From Fodinibius roseus (GTDB lineage Bacteria > Bacteroidota > Rhodothermia > Balneolales > Balneolaceae), in the NCBI RefSeq assembly GCF_900129315.1, contig NZ_FQUS01000006.1:124001-188000 (forward strand): a stretch of DNA of 64,000 nt, given 5' to 3'. The stretch's first letter is position 1; the number at the start of each line of letters is the position of its first letter. The notes beneath the pieces were generated by a model, which saw only the letters and a list, made by a program, of their open reading frames with translations, was not told where the DNA came from and searched no databases. The translations under genes were made by a program, and so were the position numbers. This document shows positions 34,593-44,293 of this stretch, piece after piece.

Positions 34593-35834
34593 TTAATTAT
34601 ACGAGTCACCGGTCCTGATCGCCTTAATGCGCTGCAGCACCGGCGGGTGCGAGTAGTTCAAAAACACATAAAAGGGATGGGGCGTCAGGTTCGAAAGATT
34701 GTCTTTGGAAAGCTTTTTCAGGGCGCTGATCATCGGCTCACTCCGGTAGGTGGTCGAGGCAAAGGCATCCGCCTCAAACTCGTACTTCCGCGAAAGCACC
34801 TGCATAAAGACCGACACAATCATATCAATGGGAGCGTAGAGCATGCCGAAGAATATGAGTCCGGCATACACCGACATCTGCTCCATATAAAAGGCATCGT
34901 ACAGTCCCTGGGAATTGAGGAACACCGAAAGCAGGAAGAACATAATCCCGGTCTGCAGGATGCTGATCCCCATATTTTTAATTATATGCTTCTTTTTATA
35001 ATGGCCGATTTCATGGGCCAGCACCGCCACCAGCTCATCCTCGGTATGATTGTCAATGAGCGTATCGTAGAGGGCAATGCGTTTATTTTTGCCGAAACCC
35101 GTAAAGAAAGCATTCGACTTGCTGCTCCGCTTGGAGCCGTCCATCACGTATACACCCTCCATGGCAAAGTTCACCTTGTCGGCGTAGCTGCGGATTTTCC
35201 GGCGCAGATCGCCCTCTTCCAGCGGCTCAAAATCATTGAATATCGGCATGATCCAGGTGGGAGCCACAAACTGCACAAAGAGCGTAAAGGCCGTCACTGC
35301 CCCCCATGCATACAGCCAGGCATACTGGTCAATAAACGTAAAGAACGCCAGAATCCCCGCCAGCAGCGGTCCCCCGAGCACAACCCCCAGCGCCAGGCCT
35401 TTCAGCAGATCCAGCACAAACGTCCCGGGCGTCGTTTTGTTGAAGCCGTATTTTTCCTCGATCACAAAGGTGGAGTAGATACTAAAGGGCAGCGACAGGA
35501 TGCTTTTGGCAAGGATCAAGAGCCCGATATACGCCAGCCCGGTCCAGATAACACCCAGCTGCCAGCTGCGAACGATCTCATCCAGCCAGTTGAATCCCCC
35601 GGCAAACCAGAATACCAGCAGCAGGGCCAGGTTAAAGACCGACGTGAGAATCCCGAATTTGGTCCGCTCCTTCGTATACGCCTGCGACTGCTCGTAGGTC
35701 TGTTCATCATACACATCGCTGAACTCACCGGGCAGTCCCTCGTCCAGTGACCGGAGGTTGTAGTAATCGGCCACCAGGTTGAGCACAAAATCGATGGCCA
35801 GTGTCGCTAAAATGATGACTGCAAAAATATTCAT
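34593..35834 (-). CDS. M48 (Ste24-type) membrane metalloprotease
   Basis: This 413-residue protein has several membrane helices: residues 1-22, about 65-85, 103-120, 145-175 and 290-330. The zinc site HEIGHYKKKH (VLAHEIGHY) and the third-ligand region YEFEADAFAS are intact. STE24/CAAX-type peptidases cut membrane-linked or prenylated-like peptides; in bacteria M48 members serve membrane protein quality control. The fold and length fit Ste24 better than the shorter HtpX. An 'FTGFGKNKRIALYDTLIDNH' stretch matches the Ste24 substrate-chamber region. It ends near the PLP enzyme gene. Confidence 0.9.
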   Translation of the reverse strand: MNIFAVIILATLAIDFVLNLVADYYNLRSLDEGLPGEFSDVYDEQTYEQSQAYTKERTKFGILTSVFNLALLLVFWFAGGFNWLDEIVRSWQLGVIWTGLAYIGLLILAKSILSLPFSIYSTFVIEEKYGFNKTTPGTFVLDLLKGLALGVVLGGPLLAGILAFFTFIDQYAWLYAWGAVTAFTLFVQFVAPTWIMPIFNDFEPLEEGDLRRKIRSYADKVNFAMEGVYVMDGSKRSSKSNAFFTGFGKNKRIALYDTLIDNHTEDELVAVLAHEIGHYKKKHIIKNMGISILQTGIMFFLLSVFLNSQGLYDAFYMEQMSVYAGLIFFGMLYAPIDMIVSVFMQVLSRKYEFEADAFASTTYRSEPMISALKKLSKDNLSNLTPHPFYVFLNYSHPPVLQRIKAIRTGDSYN

Positions 35835-36103
35835 GGTAAATCAGCTAAATTTGTCCTGACAAGTTCGGGAGTACTCCAACTATTGTTCACACCTGTTCAT
35901 CCACCGCTTCTTCCATCATAAATACCGGCATGTTATCACCGGTGTACGACAGGCTAACTGCTGCGGGTCTTTCCCCGTTCCGGCAGCCGCTTATGAAAGT
36001 CATATAATAACCCAAATTATCAATCATTTTCAAAGCCCAAGGTACGGAAACTGCCCATGATCTTTAAATGGGTAATCATTTTAAAAATGTTGGGTTTTGT
36101 CAA

Positions 36104-36111
36104 TAAATTTG
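36104..36111 (+). promoter_or_regulatory. Candidate -7 box TAAATTTG of the APC-USP gene
   Basis: TAAATTTG matches TAnnTTTG and lies 44 bases before the ATG at 36156. A T-rich stretch with TTTTG precedes it, at a spacing shorter than normal for a -33 box. The remaining divergent spacer (35835-36103) holds an ACCGG..ACCGGT repeat near 35931-35944 and nothing else. Confidence 0.25.
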
Positions 36112-36155
36112 TAATTTCACATTTTGCTCTCAACTCTGTCTAACAAACACTATGT

Positions 36156-38507
36156 ATGGCCGACTTACGTCGCGAACTTGGTTTTTGGGATGCTTTGACT
36201 ATCGGGGCCGGAACCATGATTGGCGCCGGTATCTTTCTCCTTGCAGGAGTAGCACTGGAACTAACCGGTCCGGCGGCTATTTTTTCTTACCTGATTGCCG
36301 GGTTTATATGTATCATTACCGCATCCAGCGCTGCAGAACTGGCTACCGGCATGCCGACTTCCGGCGGGGACTACTTTTTTGTATCCCGCGCATTGGGACC
36401 GGCCTTTGGGGCTATTTCCGGCGTAGGAATCTGGTTAAGCCTTACTTTTGCCATCTCTTTTTATCTCTTTGGATTGGGAGAATATTTGAGTCAATTTATG
36501 CCTCTTACTCCGTTCTGGGGAGCCGTGCTCGGTGGGATTCTGCTGATTATCCTCAATATTGTAGGAGCAAAAGAATCGGGTCGAACTCAAGTGGTTATTG
36601 TTCTTACCCTGTTTGCCATTCTGGGAGGATTTAGTTTTTTCGGTTTTTTCAATATTGAAACTGCAAATCTAAATCCCTTTTTTCCACTGGGTTTTGAACC
36701 CATCTATGCTACCACCGCACTGGTATTTGTCTCTTTTTTGGGCTTTGTAAAAATTGCTGCCGTCGCCGAGGAAATCAAGGATCCTTCCAAGAACCTGCCG
36801 CGTGCTCTCATTGGATCGGTTGCTCTCGTTACCGTTTTATATGTGGTTATTCTTTTGGTTATTGCCGGTATGTTTCCACAGTCAACTATTCGCGAAGTAA
36901 GAGATCCCTTAACGACGGCTGCCCGGCAAATGCTGGGAGGATTTGGTGGCATAGCCATTATTTTTGCAGGGCTACTTGCTACATTATCATCCGCTAACGC
37001 CAGTATTATGGCCTCTTCACGGATCAATCTTGCCATGGCACGCGACCGGATGGTACCAAAGTGGCTTAGTAAAATTCACGAAAAGTTACTCACACCTTAC
37101 CGGGCCATCCTGCTTACGGGTATTTTAGCACTTGGTTTTTTACTGATAGAGAGCCTTGAGGATCTTGCTAAAATTGCCAGCGTTTTACAATTATACAGCT
37201 ATGCCGCACTTAATATTGGCTGTATTGTGCTGCGTGCAGCCAATCCGGACTGGTATAAGCCAAGCTATCGTACGCCGGCAAGTCCATTCGGACAACTTGT
37301 AGCTGCCATAGGTTGCCTGGGAGTTATCCTGTACTCGGGTCCTTTTGCACAGATTGCCATCGTTATCCTGATTGTTGCAAGTCTTGGCTGGTATGTAATC
37401 TGGGGACGTCAAAAGGTTTCTATTGAACATGCAATCCCATTATTCAAAGAGCGCTGGCAAGAACACGGCTTGAGTCTCTTCCGTCTGCCAACTGAAAAAG
37501 CCGAAGCGGAAGAAGTAGAGGAATGGATCCCGACCAAACGTCCACTCAATACCAACAAGCCCCGTCATTTGGTTACGGCGCTTGCAAATCCCGAACATGA
37601 GACGGTTCTGCTAAGGCTTGCACAATTTATTTCTACAGGAAAAGAGGAGCCGGGTATTGTAGAAGGCATGCACTTTATTCACGTTCCTTACCAGACACCT
37701 ATTTCCACTATCCGGGAAAAGCTGGAGCAGCGGCCTTCCACCCAACGAAAAATCGATACCATCCTCGAACAATCCAGCAAAGCATCAGAACATATCAAAA
37801 ATGGATATAAGGATATCCTTAAAAAGACGGATTTCCGCTCAGTTACTGATGCTGCCCACGATGTTTTTGGAGCTATGATTTCAGAAACCCAAGAACGCGG
37901 AGCCGATATGTTGCTAATGGGCTGGCAGGGAGGGTTTAGCGTGGGACGTATATACAATTCACCGGTACAGCGCATTGTCCAAAATTTGAAAGCAGATGTT
38001 GGCATCCTCAAAAACCGGGGCCTTGATACCATCGATTCCATTTTGTTGCCGTGGGGGGGAGGACTACATGCCTGGCTGGGACTCGAACTGGCCGTACGTA
38101 TTGCACGCGTCCATGATGCCGAACTCAAGATTTTACGTCTCATCAAAGCCGGCACCGATCCCTCCGCAGAACGGGAATCGCTGCTTGAGACTATAGCTCC
38201 CCTCGTTAAAGATTTTGACCGCCTTCAGCTTGAAATTCGTCATGCCGACGATGTTACAAGCGGCATTATGGCTGATTTTGAAGATACTTCTCACGATCTC
38301 GTCATTATTGGCGCCTCCCGTGAATGGGGTATTCGCAATGTCCTTATCGGCACCATCCCTGATATTATTGCCGACCGGGCCCCTTGCTCGGTCTTAATGG
38401 TGCGACGGTATGTTTCTGAACACTGGAAAGTAAAAGCAAGTGAAGGGTTTAAACGCGTCAAAGAAAATCTCGGGCTGAGTTCTTCCCCAAAATCCGGGAA
38501 CAGGTAA
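36156..38507 (+). CDS. APC amino-acid/cation permease fused to two universal-stress domains
   Basis: This 783-residue protein begins with an APC-superfamily permease, about residues 1-425: LTIGAGTMIGAGIFLLAGVA is the helix 1 signature, followed by eleven more hydrophobic segments. Two C-terminal cytoplasmic UspA-like domains follow (about 460-620 and 625-760). The second ends GASREWGIRNVLIGTIPDII and then ADRAPCSVLMVRR, the ATP-binding UspA motif. Such fusions couple nucleotide or stress sensing to transport. The cargo is unknown. It sits upstream of the TrkA/TrkH/K+ channel genes, so a role in ion or osmolyte balance is plausible. Confidence 0.9.
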   Translation: MADLRRELGFWDALTIGAGTMIGAGIFLLAGVALELTGPAAIFSYLIAGFICIITASSAAELATGMPTSGGDYFFVSRALGPAFGAISGVGIWLSLTFAISFYLFGLGEYLSQFMPLTPFWGAVLGGILLIILNIVGAKESGRTQVVIVLTLFAILGGFSFFGFFNIETANLNPFFPLGFEPIYATTALVFVSFLGFVKIAAVAEEIKDPSKNLPRALIGSVALVTVLYVVILLVIAGMFPQSTIREVRDPLTTAARQMLGGFGGIAIIFAGLLATLSSANASIMASSRINLAMARDRMVPKWLSKIHEKLLTPYRAILLTGILALGFLLIESLEDLAKIASVLQLYSYAALNIGCIVLRAANPDWYKPSYRTPASPFGQLVAAIGCLGVILYSGPFAQIAIVILIVASLGWYVIWGRQKVSIEHAIPLFKERWQEHGLSLFRLPTEKAEAEEVEEWIPTKRPLNTNKPRHLVTALANPEHETVLLRLAQFISTGKEEPGIVEGMHFIHVPYQTPISTIREKLEQRPSTQRKIDTILEQSSKASEHIKNGYKDILKKTDFRSVTDAAHDVFGAMISETQERGADMLLMGWQGGFSVGRIYNSPVQRIVQNLKADVGILKNRGLDTIDSILLPWGGGLHAWLGLELAVRIARVHDAELKILRLIKAGTDPSAERESLLETIAPLVKDFDRLQLEIRHADDVTSGIMADFEDTSHDLVIIGASREWGIRNVLIGTIPDIIADRAPCSVLMVRRYVSEHWKVKASEGFKRVKENLGLSSSPKSGNR

Positions 38508-38568
38508 TCCCGACAACCTTCACAGATCAGTCAAAGTTATTCTTATAAACTATCTTTCTAATATTCTG

Positions 38569-39270
38569 TTAGTTTGTCTCCAGCATCTTGTCTACATCAT
38601 CCTTGTGACCTACCAGCAGCAGTCGATCATTTTGTTGAATTTTGGTTTGACCATCGAGTATCCCGATAGGCCGGTATTGCTTGGGCAAACCTATTTTTTG
38701 ATCGGCCTCGCTCGGCCGCTTAATGGTAATCAGGTTGAGCTGATATCGTTTTCTTATTTCCAGTTCCTCAAGTGAATACCCAACCATGGAATCAGGCGCA
38801 TCCACCTCAAACATCGCCATGCCTTCGCCAAGATCAAAAACATCCGACATGCCCCGGCGAACCAGCGAGATACCCATACGCTCAGCTACCTGCCGCTCGG
38901 GATGAATCACATCCGTAATGCCGATTTGTTTGAGAATTTGTTCCTGAGTGTAGGAACCCGCCCTGCCATACACTTCTTCGACCCCGGCGTTCAGCAAATG
39001 CATGGCAATAAGTACCACCGGCTCGAACGTTTCTCCGATGGCAATAATAGCGACATCCACATTGGTAATACCGTGCTCTTCCAGCAGGTCCTCATCAGTG
39101 CCATCGAAACAGATCGCATCAGAGACATAGTCTTTGACCTGTTCTATATGCTCCATATTGTTGTCAATAGCTATTACGTAAGCTCCCTCTTCCGAAAGCT
39201 TTTTTGCAAGCGCACTGCCAAAAGCCCCGATCCCAATAATAGCAAACTGCAGTTCTGTTCTTCGTTTCAT
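38569..39270 (-). CDS. trkA: TrkA/KtrA-type potassium-uptake regulatory subunit
   Basis: This 233-residue protein has one RCK module. The NAD-binding site is FAIIGIGAFGSALAKKLSEE (GIGAFG), the end of the second strand is VIAIDNN, and the C-terminal TrkA-C part reads ISLVRRGMSDVFDLGEG with IQQNDRLLLVGHKDDV. It is one RCK unit, as in KtrA/KtrC, not the double unit of E. coli TrkA. It gates the TrkH subunit by binding NAD/ATP/ADP on the cytoplasmic side. It is transcribed downstream of trkH with a gap of 153 bases. Confidence 0.9.
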   Translation of the reverse strand: MKRRTELQFAIIGIGAFGSALAKKLSEEGAYVIAIDNNMEHIEQVKDYVSDAICFDGTDEDLLEEHGITNVDVAIIAIGETFEPVVLIAMHLLNAGVEEVYGRAGSYTQEQILKQIGITDVIHPERQVAERMGISLVRRGMSDVFDLGEGMAMFEVDAPDSMVGYSLEELEIRKRYQLNLITIKRPSEADQKIGLPKQYRPIGILDGQTKIQQNDRLLLVGHKDDVDKMLETN

Positions 39271-39423
39271 AAAAACGGACGATTAATTGAAAACATCATT
39301 TGACCATAGTTAAACATCACTCTGAACGTACTCCAAATAAATCTATCGTATTTTTTCGCCAAGAGCGAAATCTCAACAATACCTTAAATAAATCAAGCGA
39401 GATATTTCACTTTATACTACCCC

Positions 39424-41286
39424 TTAAGATACCATAATACTTTCTTCAGGATAACGATATTTGCGGTTGTCAGATCTGGTGGCAAAAGCAACCATAAAAG
39501 TCAAAATTCCTACTCTTCCCACAAACATCGATACAATAATGATACCTTTCCCCCACGACGTCAGATCTCCCGTAATGCCCCGGGACAATCCGACCGTAGC
39601 AAAGGCCGAAACCTCCTCAAACAACAAATCCAAAAAAGCGTGATCCTCCACGATGGTTAACAATATGGTGCTAACGCTTATACAGATCATAGCCAGTAGA
39701 ATAACGGTCATTGCCCGGAAAACAATAATATTGGGAATGGTGCGCTTAAAAAGCTCCATACGTTTTTTCCCGTGTATAATCATTGAAATTGCACGTACCA
39801 GAACCGCAAAAGTCGTTGTTTTAATACCTCCCGCTGTGGAAGCCGGAGAACCGCCGATCAGCATTAAGATTAACATACCAAGGATCACCGGCACGCCCAT
39901 CGCGCCGGTATCCACCGTATTAAAACCCGCAGTTCGGGTTGTAATGCTTTGAAAAAGGGATAATAAAAACTTCTCAGCGGGAGAATGTCCGGCAAGCGTA
40001 TTATTCCATTCCAGCATGAGCACAAATACGGTACCCACTGCAATTAAAATGGCCGTGGTAACCAATACCACCCGCGTATGGATGGAAAGACGCCGGCGCC
40101 AGATTTTTTGATCTGTTTTTCGCTGCATAACTTCCCATATGACCGTGAACCCGAGTCCCCCGAGCACGATGAGCACCATCGTGGTAATATTAATCCCCCA
40201 GTTGGTAGCATTGTGTGCATCGGCCAAACTGTTGGTAAATAGCGAAAATCCGGCGTTGCAAAAGGCGGAAATCGCATGGAAAACAGAAAACAGAAATCGC
40301 TGTCCCGGGGAAGTAAATTCCATATTCCAACTGAAATAATAAGCAACCACAGCCACCGCCTCTACCAGGAAGGTAAAGCCGACCACCTTTTTCAGGGTAG
40401 CCGTAACAAGGCTGGTGTTTTTTTCGGCCACCATATCTTTGATGGTATTCATCTGTCCCACGCCAAGTCCCCCGCTGATAAACAGGAACAGAAAAGTAGC
40501 AAAAGTGATAATTCCAATTCCACCGAGCTGTATCAGGGTCATTATTACCAGCTCCCCGAAAAGAGTAAAATGAGTGGCCGTATCCACGACAATGAGTCCC
40601 GTCACGCATACTGCGCTGGTAGAGGTAAACAGGGCATCGATAAACACCAATCCCTGACCACCCTGTGTTGCCCCCGGCAGCATCAGCAGTAGAGTACCTC
40701 CGGCAATAAGAGAAAGAAAACTATATACCAGAAATCGAGCGGTATTTCGCTGATCCTCAAGCAGCTCCGGCAAATACTGTACAAATTTGATAACAACAAT
40801 AAACAGGAGATATCCCTTCAGAAACCGAAGGAAAAAAGCTTCGGGTTCTTCCACCATAAAAAATAATGGTTCAATAATGCTAGTCGATGGAACCCACAAG
40901 TCGAGAAGAATAAATAGCGAAAATACTGTGAGAACTCCCTCAAACCAGCGTTTTTTCAAATAATTTTGCCGGTCACTGGTCAGTATCAATCGCACTATAT
41001 AGCTGACTACAAATCCAACCAGCAAAAGGCTCTCTATTTGATAGTTCAACTGCTCCAGTTCGGGCGTTAATTCGAATCCTACCGGGATGAGGATACTGGC
41101 AACAACCAAAAGGGCAAGCAGGACATTAAAAACTCTCAAATAAGGGTGAGCAACCTTGTCGATCTCGTAGATATCATCTTGTACAAAATGGAAAAAAAGA
41201 TTGGCTCTTTTCTTAAAATCGCGCCAGCGTCTAAGGGCCCTATACCATTTTTGTTTCCAGCGATAAGGTATTTTCATAGAATCCAA
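39424..41286 (-). CDS. trkH: TrkH-family potassium transporter with extra N-terminal membrane region
   Basis: This 620-residue protein shows the four P-loop regions of TrkH/KtrB: FTSTSAVCVTGLIV, FHAISAFCNAGFSLF, TTRTAGFNTVD and FEEVSAFATVGLSRG. These form the K+ filter. The first 175 residues add about four extra helices (for example VFNVLLALLVVASILIPVGF and SLLLVGFVVSYIVRLIL) preceded by a positively charged stretch (WKQKWYRALRRWRDFKKRAN). The extension is unlike the shorter KtrB and may be a regulatory or voltage-sensor-like module. It takes up K+ coupled to Na+ or H+. ATG 41275-41277 is an alternative start. Confidence 0.93.
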   Translation of the reverse strand: MDSMKIPYRWKQKWYRALRRWRDFKKRANLFFHFVQDDIYEIDKVAHPYLRVFNVLLALLVVASILIPVGFELTPELEQLNYQIESLLLVGFVVSYIVRLILTSDRQNYLKKRWFEGVLTVFSLFILLDLWVPSTSIIEPLFFMVEEPEAFFLRFLKGYLLFIVVIKFVQYLPELLEDQRNTARFLVYSFLSLIAGGTLLLMLPGATQGGQGLVFIDALFTSTSAVCVTGLIVVDTATHFTLFGELVIMTLIQLGGIGIITFATFLFLFISGGLGVGQMNTIKDMVAEKNTSLVTATLKKVVGFTFLVEAVAVVAYYFSWNMEFTSPGQRFLFSVFHAISAFCNAGFSLFTNSLADAHNATNWGINITTMVLIVLGGLGFTVIWEVMQRKTDQKIWRRRLSIHTRVVLVTTAILIAVGTVFVLMLEWNNTLAGHSPAEKFLLSLFQSITTRTAGFNTVDTGAMGVPVILGMLILMLIGGSPASTAGGIKTTTFAVLVRAISMIIHGKKRMELFKRTIPNIIVFRAMTVILLAMICISVSTILLTIVEDHAFLDLLFEEVSAFATVGLSRGITGDLTSWGKGIIIVSMFVGRVGILTFMVAFATRSDNRKYRYPEESIMVS

Positions 41287-41551
41287 AGATAGGAATATTT
41301 ATGAAACCTTAAAGAGATTTGGCATCCTGTCAATGGATTACTTTAGCTGGTAATATAGTTATAGTTAAATGAGATAATCGAAAAATGTATTTTCAATAGG
41401 AATTTCATCAACATATTCTCATCTGAATTTTATTAAAAATAGCTTTATTCTGGTTTTGAACTATCTTATTCGTTAAAAATATTCCATAATTGAAAGCTTA
41501 GCGGCAGTTGATTTGACAAAGAAAGCTTTCATAGCATAAAAAAATTCAGCA

Positions 41552-43240
41552 TTGAAGTTCTTTACTTCCCAGCTCACACAAATAATATCCACGCGCGGTA
41601 CGAGGTATAATATAAAGCGGCTGGCCCGGTTTCTGGCCATCCTCACCGCTGTGATCGTTATCTATTCAATATTTTTCCACTTTATAATGCAGTACGAGGG
41701 ACAGTATTATAGCTGGGTTACCGGCTTTTACTGGACACTCACAGTTATGTCAACACTGGGCTTTGGTGATATTACGTTTACCAGTGATCTGGGACGCGCC
41801 TTCTCCATCCTTGTACTGCTGTCAGGAATGCTGTCACTGCTTATCCTTCTGCCCTTCACCTTTATTCAATTCTTCTATGCTCCGTGGCTCGAAGCGCAGT
41901 CCAAAGCCCGTGCCCCCCGTGAACTACCGGAAGATATTCGAGATCATGTGATAATTACCCATTATAATCCTATTTCAAGGGCTCTGATGGAGAAGCTGGA
42001 TCAGTACAATTACCGGTATGTACTGCTGGTAAGTGATTTAACGAAAGCGCTGGAGTATTATGATGAAGGATACAAGGTCGTGTTTGGTGAACTCGACGAT
42101 CCTGAAACCTATAAAAAAATACGGGTCAACCAGGCAGCTATGGTGGTTTCGCTCGGGACTGACATGGTCAATTCCAATATCTGTAATACCGTGCGTGAAA
42201 TGGATGAAGATGTTGCCATTGTAGCGACAGCAAATTCTGCAGATTCTATTGACCTGCTCAAGATGGCGGGATGTGATCATGTTATTAGAATTGGAGACAT
42301 GATGGGACGTGCGCTCTCACGCAGAACTATCGGGCAGGACAGCCGTATCCATGTGCTCGGCCGATTCGACAGCATGATCATTGCTGAAGCTATGGCTTAC
42401 GAAACCCCGCTTGTGGGTAAAACGCTTAAAGAAAACAAGTTGCGTGAACGTATGGGTATCAACCTGGTAGGCATATGGGAAAGGGGAAAATTTCTGAAGC
42501 CTCATCCTGATCTCTCTATTAAAAATGAAAGTATATTGATTATGTCCGGTTCTCCCGACCAGCTGAGAACATATGATGAATTTATGTCTATTTACCGTGT
42601 TTCGGATGAACCCGTAATCATTATCGGGGCCGGCCGGGTAGGCCGGGGTATTGCCGAAGCCTTCGATGAACGGGGGCTCGATTACCGGATTATCGATAAA
42701 AACCCCGATCGTATAAAAGATGACGAACGCTATATTCTTGGATCAGCCGAAGATTTTAAGGTACTGGAAAAGGCAGGTATTCAGAAAGCACCTTGCGTTC
42801 TTGTTACTACCCACGATGATGATATGAATATCTATCTTACTATTTATGTCCGGAGGCTGCGTCCCAATATACAAATTATCAGCCGTTCCACCCTTCAGCG
42901 CAATGTCAACACGCTGCACCGGGCCGGTTCGGATTTTGTACTTTCCTATGCCACAATGGGCGCTAATGCCATCTTTAATATTTTAGAACGAAACGATATC
43001 ATTATTATCGCGGAAGGTCTCAATGTGTTTACGGCTAAAACACCGTCCCATCTTGCCGGCAAATCCCTGAAGGATTCATTTATCCGTCAAGAGACCGGCT
43101 GTAATGTTCTCTCAATCAAAACAGGGGATGAACAGATCATTAATCCCCCACCCGATCTTGAAATTCCTGCTGAAAGTGAGCTTGTGCTGGTAGGTACGAA
43201 CGAGGATGAAATGAAATTTATGGATTCGTACAAGGAGTAA
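41552..43240 (+). CDS. Potassium channel subunit with two RCK modules
   Basis: The start is TTG 41552; the next in-frame ATG would remove helix 1. The 562-residue protein has helix M1 (about 28-45), a pore loop with filter TLGFGD (residues 68-73) and M2 (82-108). TLGFGD differs from the usual TVGYGD but is typical of some bacterial K+ channels. Two RCK modules follow. The second has the NAD motif VIIIGAGRVGRGIAEAF; the first has lost the glycine motif (VIITHYNPISRALMEK). The C-terminal TrkA-C domain is complete. Likely a ligand-gated K+ channel at the inner membrane. The gene is divergent from trkH. Confidence 0.9.
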   Translation: MKFFTSQLTQIISTRGTRYNIKRLARFLAILTAVIVIYSIFFHFIMQYEGQYYSWVTGFYWTLTVMSTLGFGDITFTSDLGRAFSILVLLSGMLSLLILLPFTFIQFFYAPWLEAQSKARAPRELPEDIRDHVIITHYNPISRALMEKLDQYNYRYVLLVSDLTKALEYYDEGYKVVFGELDDPETYKKIRVNQAAMVVSLGTDMVNSNICNTVREMDEDVAIVATANSADSIDLLKMAGCDHVIRIGDMMGRALSRRTIGQDSRIHVLGRFDSMIIAEAMAYETPLVGKTLKENKLRERMGINLVGIWERGKFLKPHPDLSIKNESILIMSGSPDQLRTYDEFMSIYRVSDEPVIIIGAGRVGRGIAEAFDERGLDYRIIDKNPDRIKDDERYILGSAEDFKVLEKAGIQKAPCVLVTTHDDDMNIYLTIYVRRLRPNIQIISRSTLQRNVNTLHRAGSDFVLSYATMGANAIFNILERNDIIIIAEGLNVFTAKTPSHLAGKSLKDSFIRQETGCNVLSIKTGDEQIINPPPDLEIPAESELVLVGTNEDEMKFMDSYKE

Positions 43241-43444
43241 TTCCCACCCCTTATCCGTATTTCTCACCATTAAACGTTGTGAGCTAATATGGAAAAGGAG
43301 ACCCCCAATCCTTTTATTCCTTTTGGAAACTAATTACAACCAAAAAGGGAGCCCTCATATGGAGATACGGGCTAATTGGGTTTAAGTTAACCATTCATTC
43401 ACCTGTGAAGTAGGTAAATCAAGAGAGTGTCCTCTTTTTATATT

Positions 43445-43522
43445 ACCTTTTAAAAAAGCAGGGATATTGTTCACCAACATAGTCTGAGCGATTGGGCAAA
43501 ACAACGGTTTTGCAAAGGTTCC
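43445..43522 (-). repeat. R1 element copy E, internally deleted (about 78 bases)
   Basis: The left part ACCTTTTAAAAAAGCAGGGA to CTGAGCGATT matches the first 50 bases of copy D. The sequence then jumps to the right end GCAAAACAACGGTTTTGCAAAGG. About 60 middle bases, including the inner arms, are missing. It shows that the family can shrink. It lies downstream of the K+ channel gene and 35 bases past the DUF3124 stop. Confidence 0.7.
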
Positions 43523-43536
43523 ATCAAATAGATGAA

Positions 43537-43546
43537 GGGGGGGGGG
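43537..43546. other. Run of ten G
   Basis: The G run is just outside the DUF3124 stop codon (43558). Such tracts vary in length during replication. As it is not inside a gene, phase variation of a protein is not indicated. Confidence 0.6.
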
Positions 43547-43557
43547 TAACTATTGCA

Positions 43558-44130
43558 TCACTCAGTATCCCCTTCTGTTGGCGAACTTTCCTGTATAACA
43601 CGCCCCACGCTTAAAAAGGAGATCCCCTGCTGATTGGAAGTGCTGATATTCACGGCCTCAATCACCGGCGGTACAACGGCTTGTTCCGACTCCCAGCTGA
43701 CCAGAAAATTAGCCCCGACCCCACCCCGCAGATCGCGCTCTTCAATGACATAGGAGGTTGAAGCCAGTGGAGCAATCCTGACGCTCGAATCAACATATTG
43801 CTGAACGAGCGTCCCTTTGGAATCGTAGTACGCTACTTTCGAAATGGTAAAAGATCGGTAGGGATCGGCATTGCGGATACTCAATGTGGTGGTCAGGTTA
43901 AACGTTTTTTCCCGGTCTTGCTGGTAAATATGGGAATAAACCGGCACATACACGATCTGGCCCATACTCGTGGCATCGCGCGTGAAGGACTCAGGCTGCC
44001 CGGCGATAACAGAATCGGCCGGCGTATCATGCTGCGGGACCGGTTTCTCAGCGACAGGTCGGGATTCCTGCCGTTCGCTACAGCCCATAAGAACCAACAG
44101 CAGGCATACAGCAGTATAAAAGCATTTCAT
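43558..44130 (-). CDS. DUF3124 lipoprotein
   Basis: ATG 44128-44130 (MKCFYTAVCLLLVLMGC) gives a lipoprotein signal with lipobox LMGC; an ATG 16 codons upstream is less likely. The mature part has the DUF3124 blocks GQIVYVPVYSHIYQQDREK, LTTTLSIRNADPYRSF, IAPLASTSYVIEERDLRGG and GANFLVSWESEQ. It is secreted and lipid-anchored. The family has no known activity. Here it sits between a K+ channel gene and a CPA2 antiporter, so association with cation handling is an inference. Confidence 0.8.
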   Translation of the reverse strand: MKCFYTAVCLLLVLMGCSERQESRPVAEKPVPQHDTPADSVIAGQPESFTRDATSMGQIVYVPVYSHIYQQDREKTFNLTTTLSIRNADPYRSFTISKVAYYDSKGTLVQQYVDSSVRIAPLASTSYVIEERDLRGGVGANFLVSWESEQAVVPPVIEAVNISTSNQQGISFLSVGRVIQESSPTEGDTE

Positions 44131-44293
44131 GGCATCAGGGTTATTCCGTTCGACAAAAATAAGACTGCGTGCAAACAATATACGGTACTCATCTTATATT
44201 TTATAATAAAGTGAGTAGAAGATCCTTTTTAAACCGGTCCAAAAACAACTATAGCAGTCAGCCTGTAAAGACAACCCAGCCCTGCCCCGGGAT

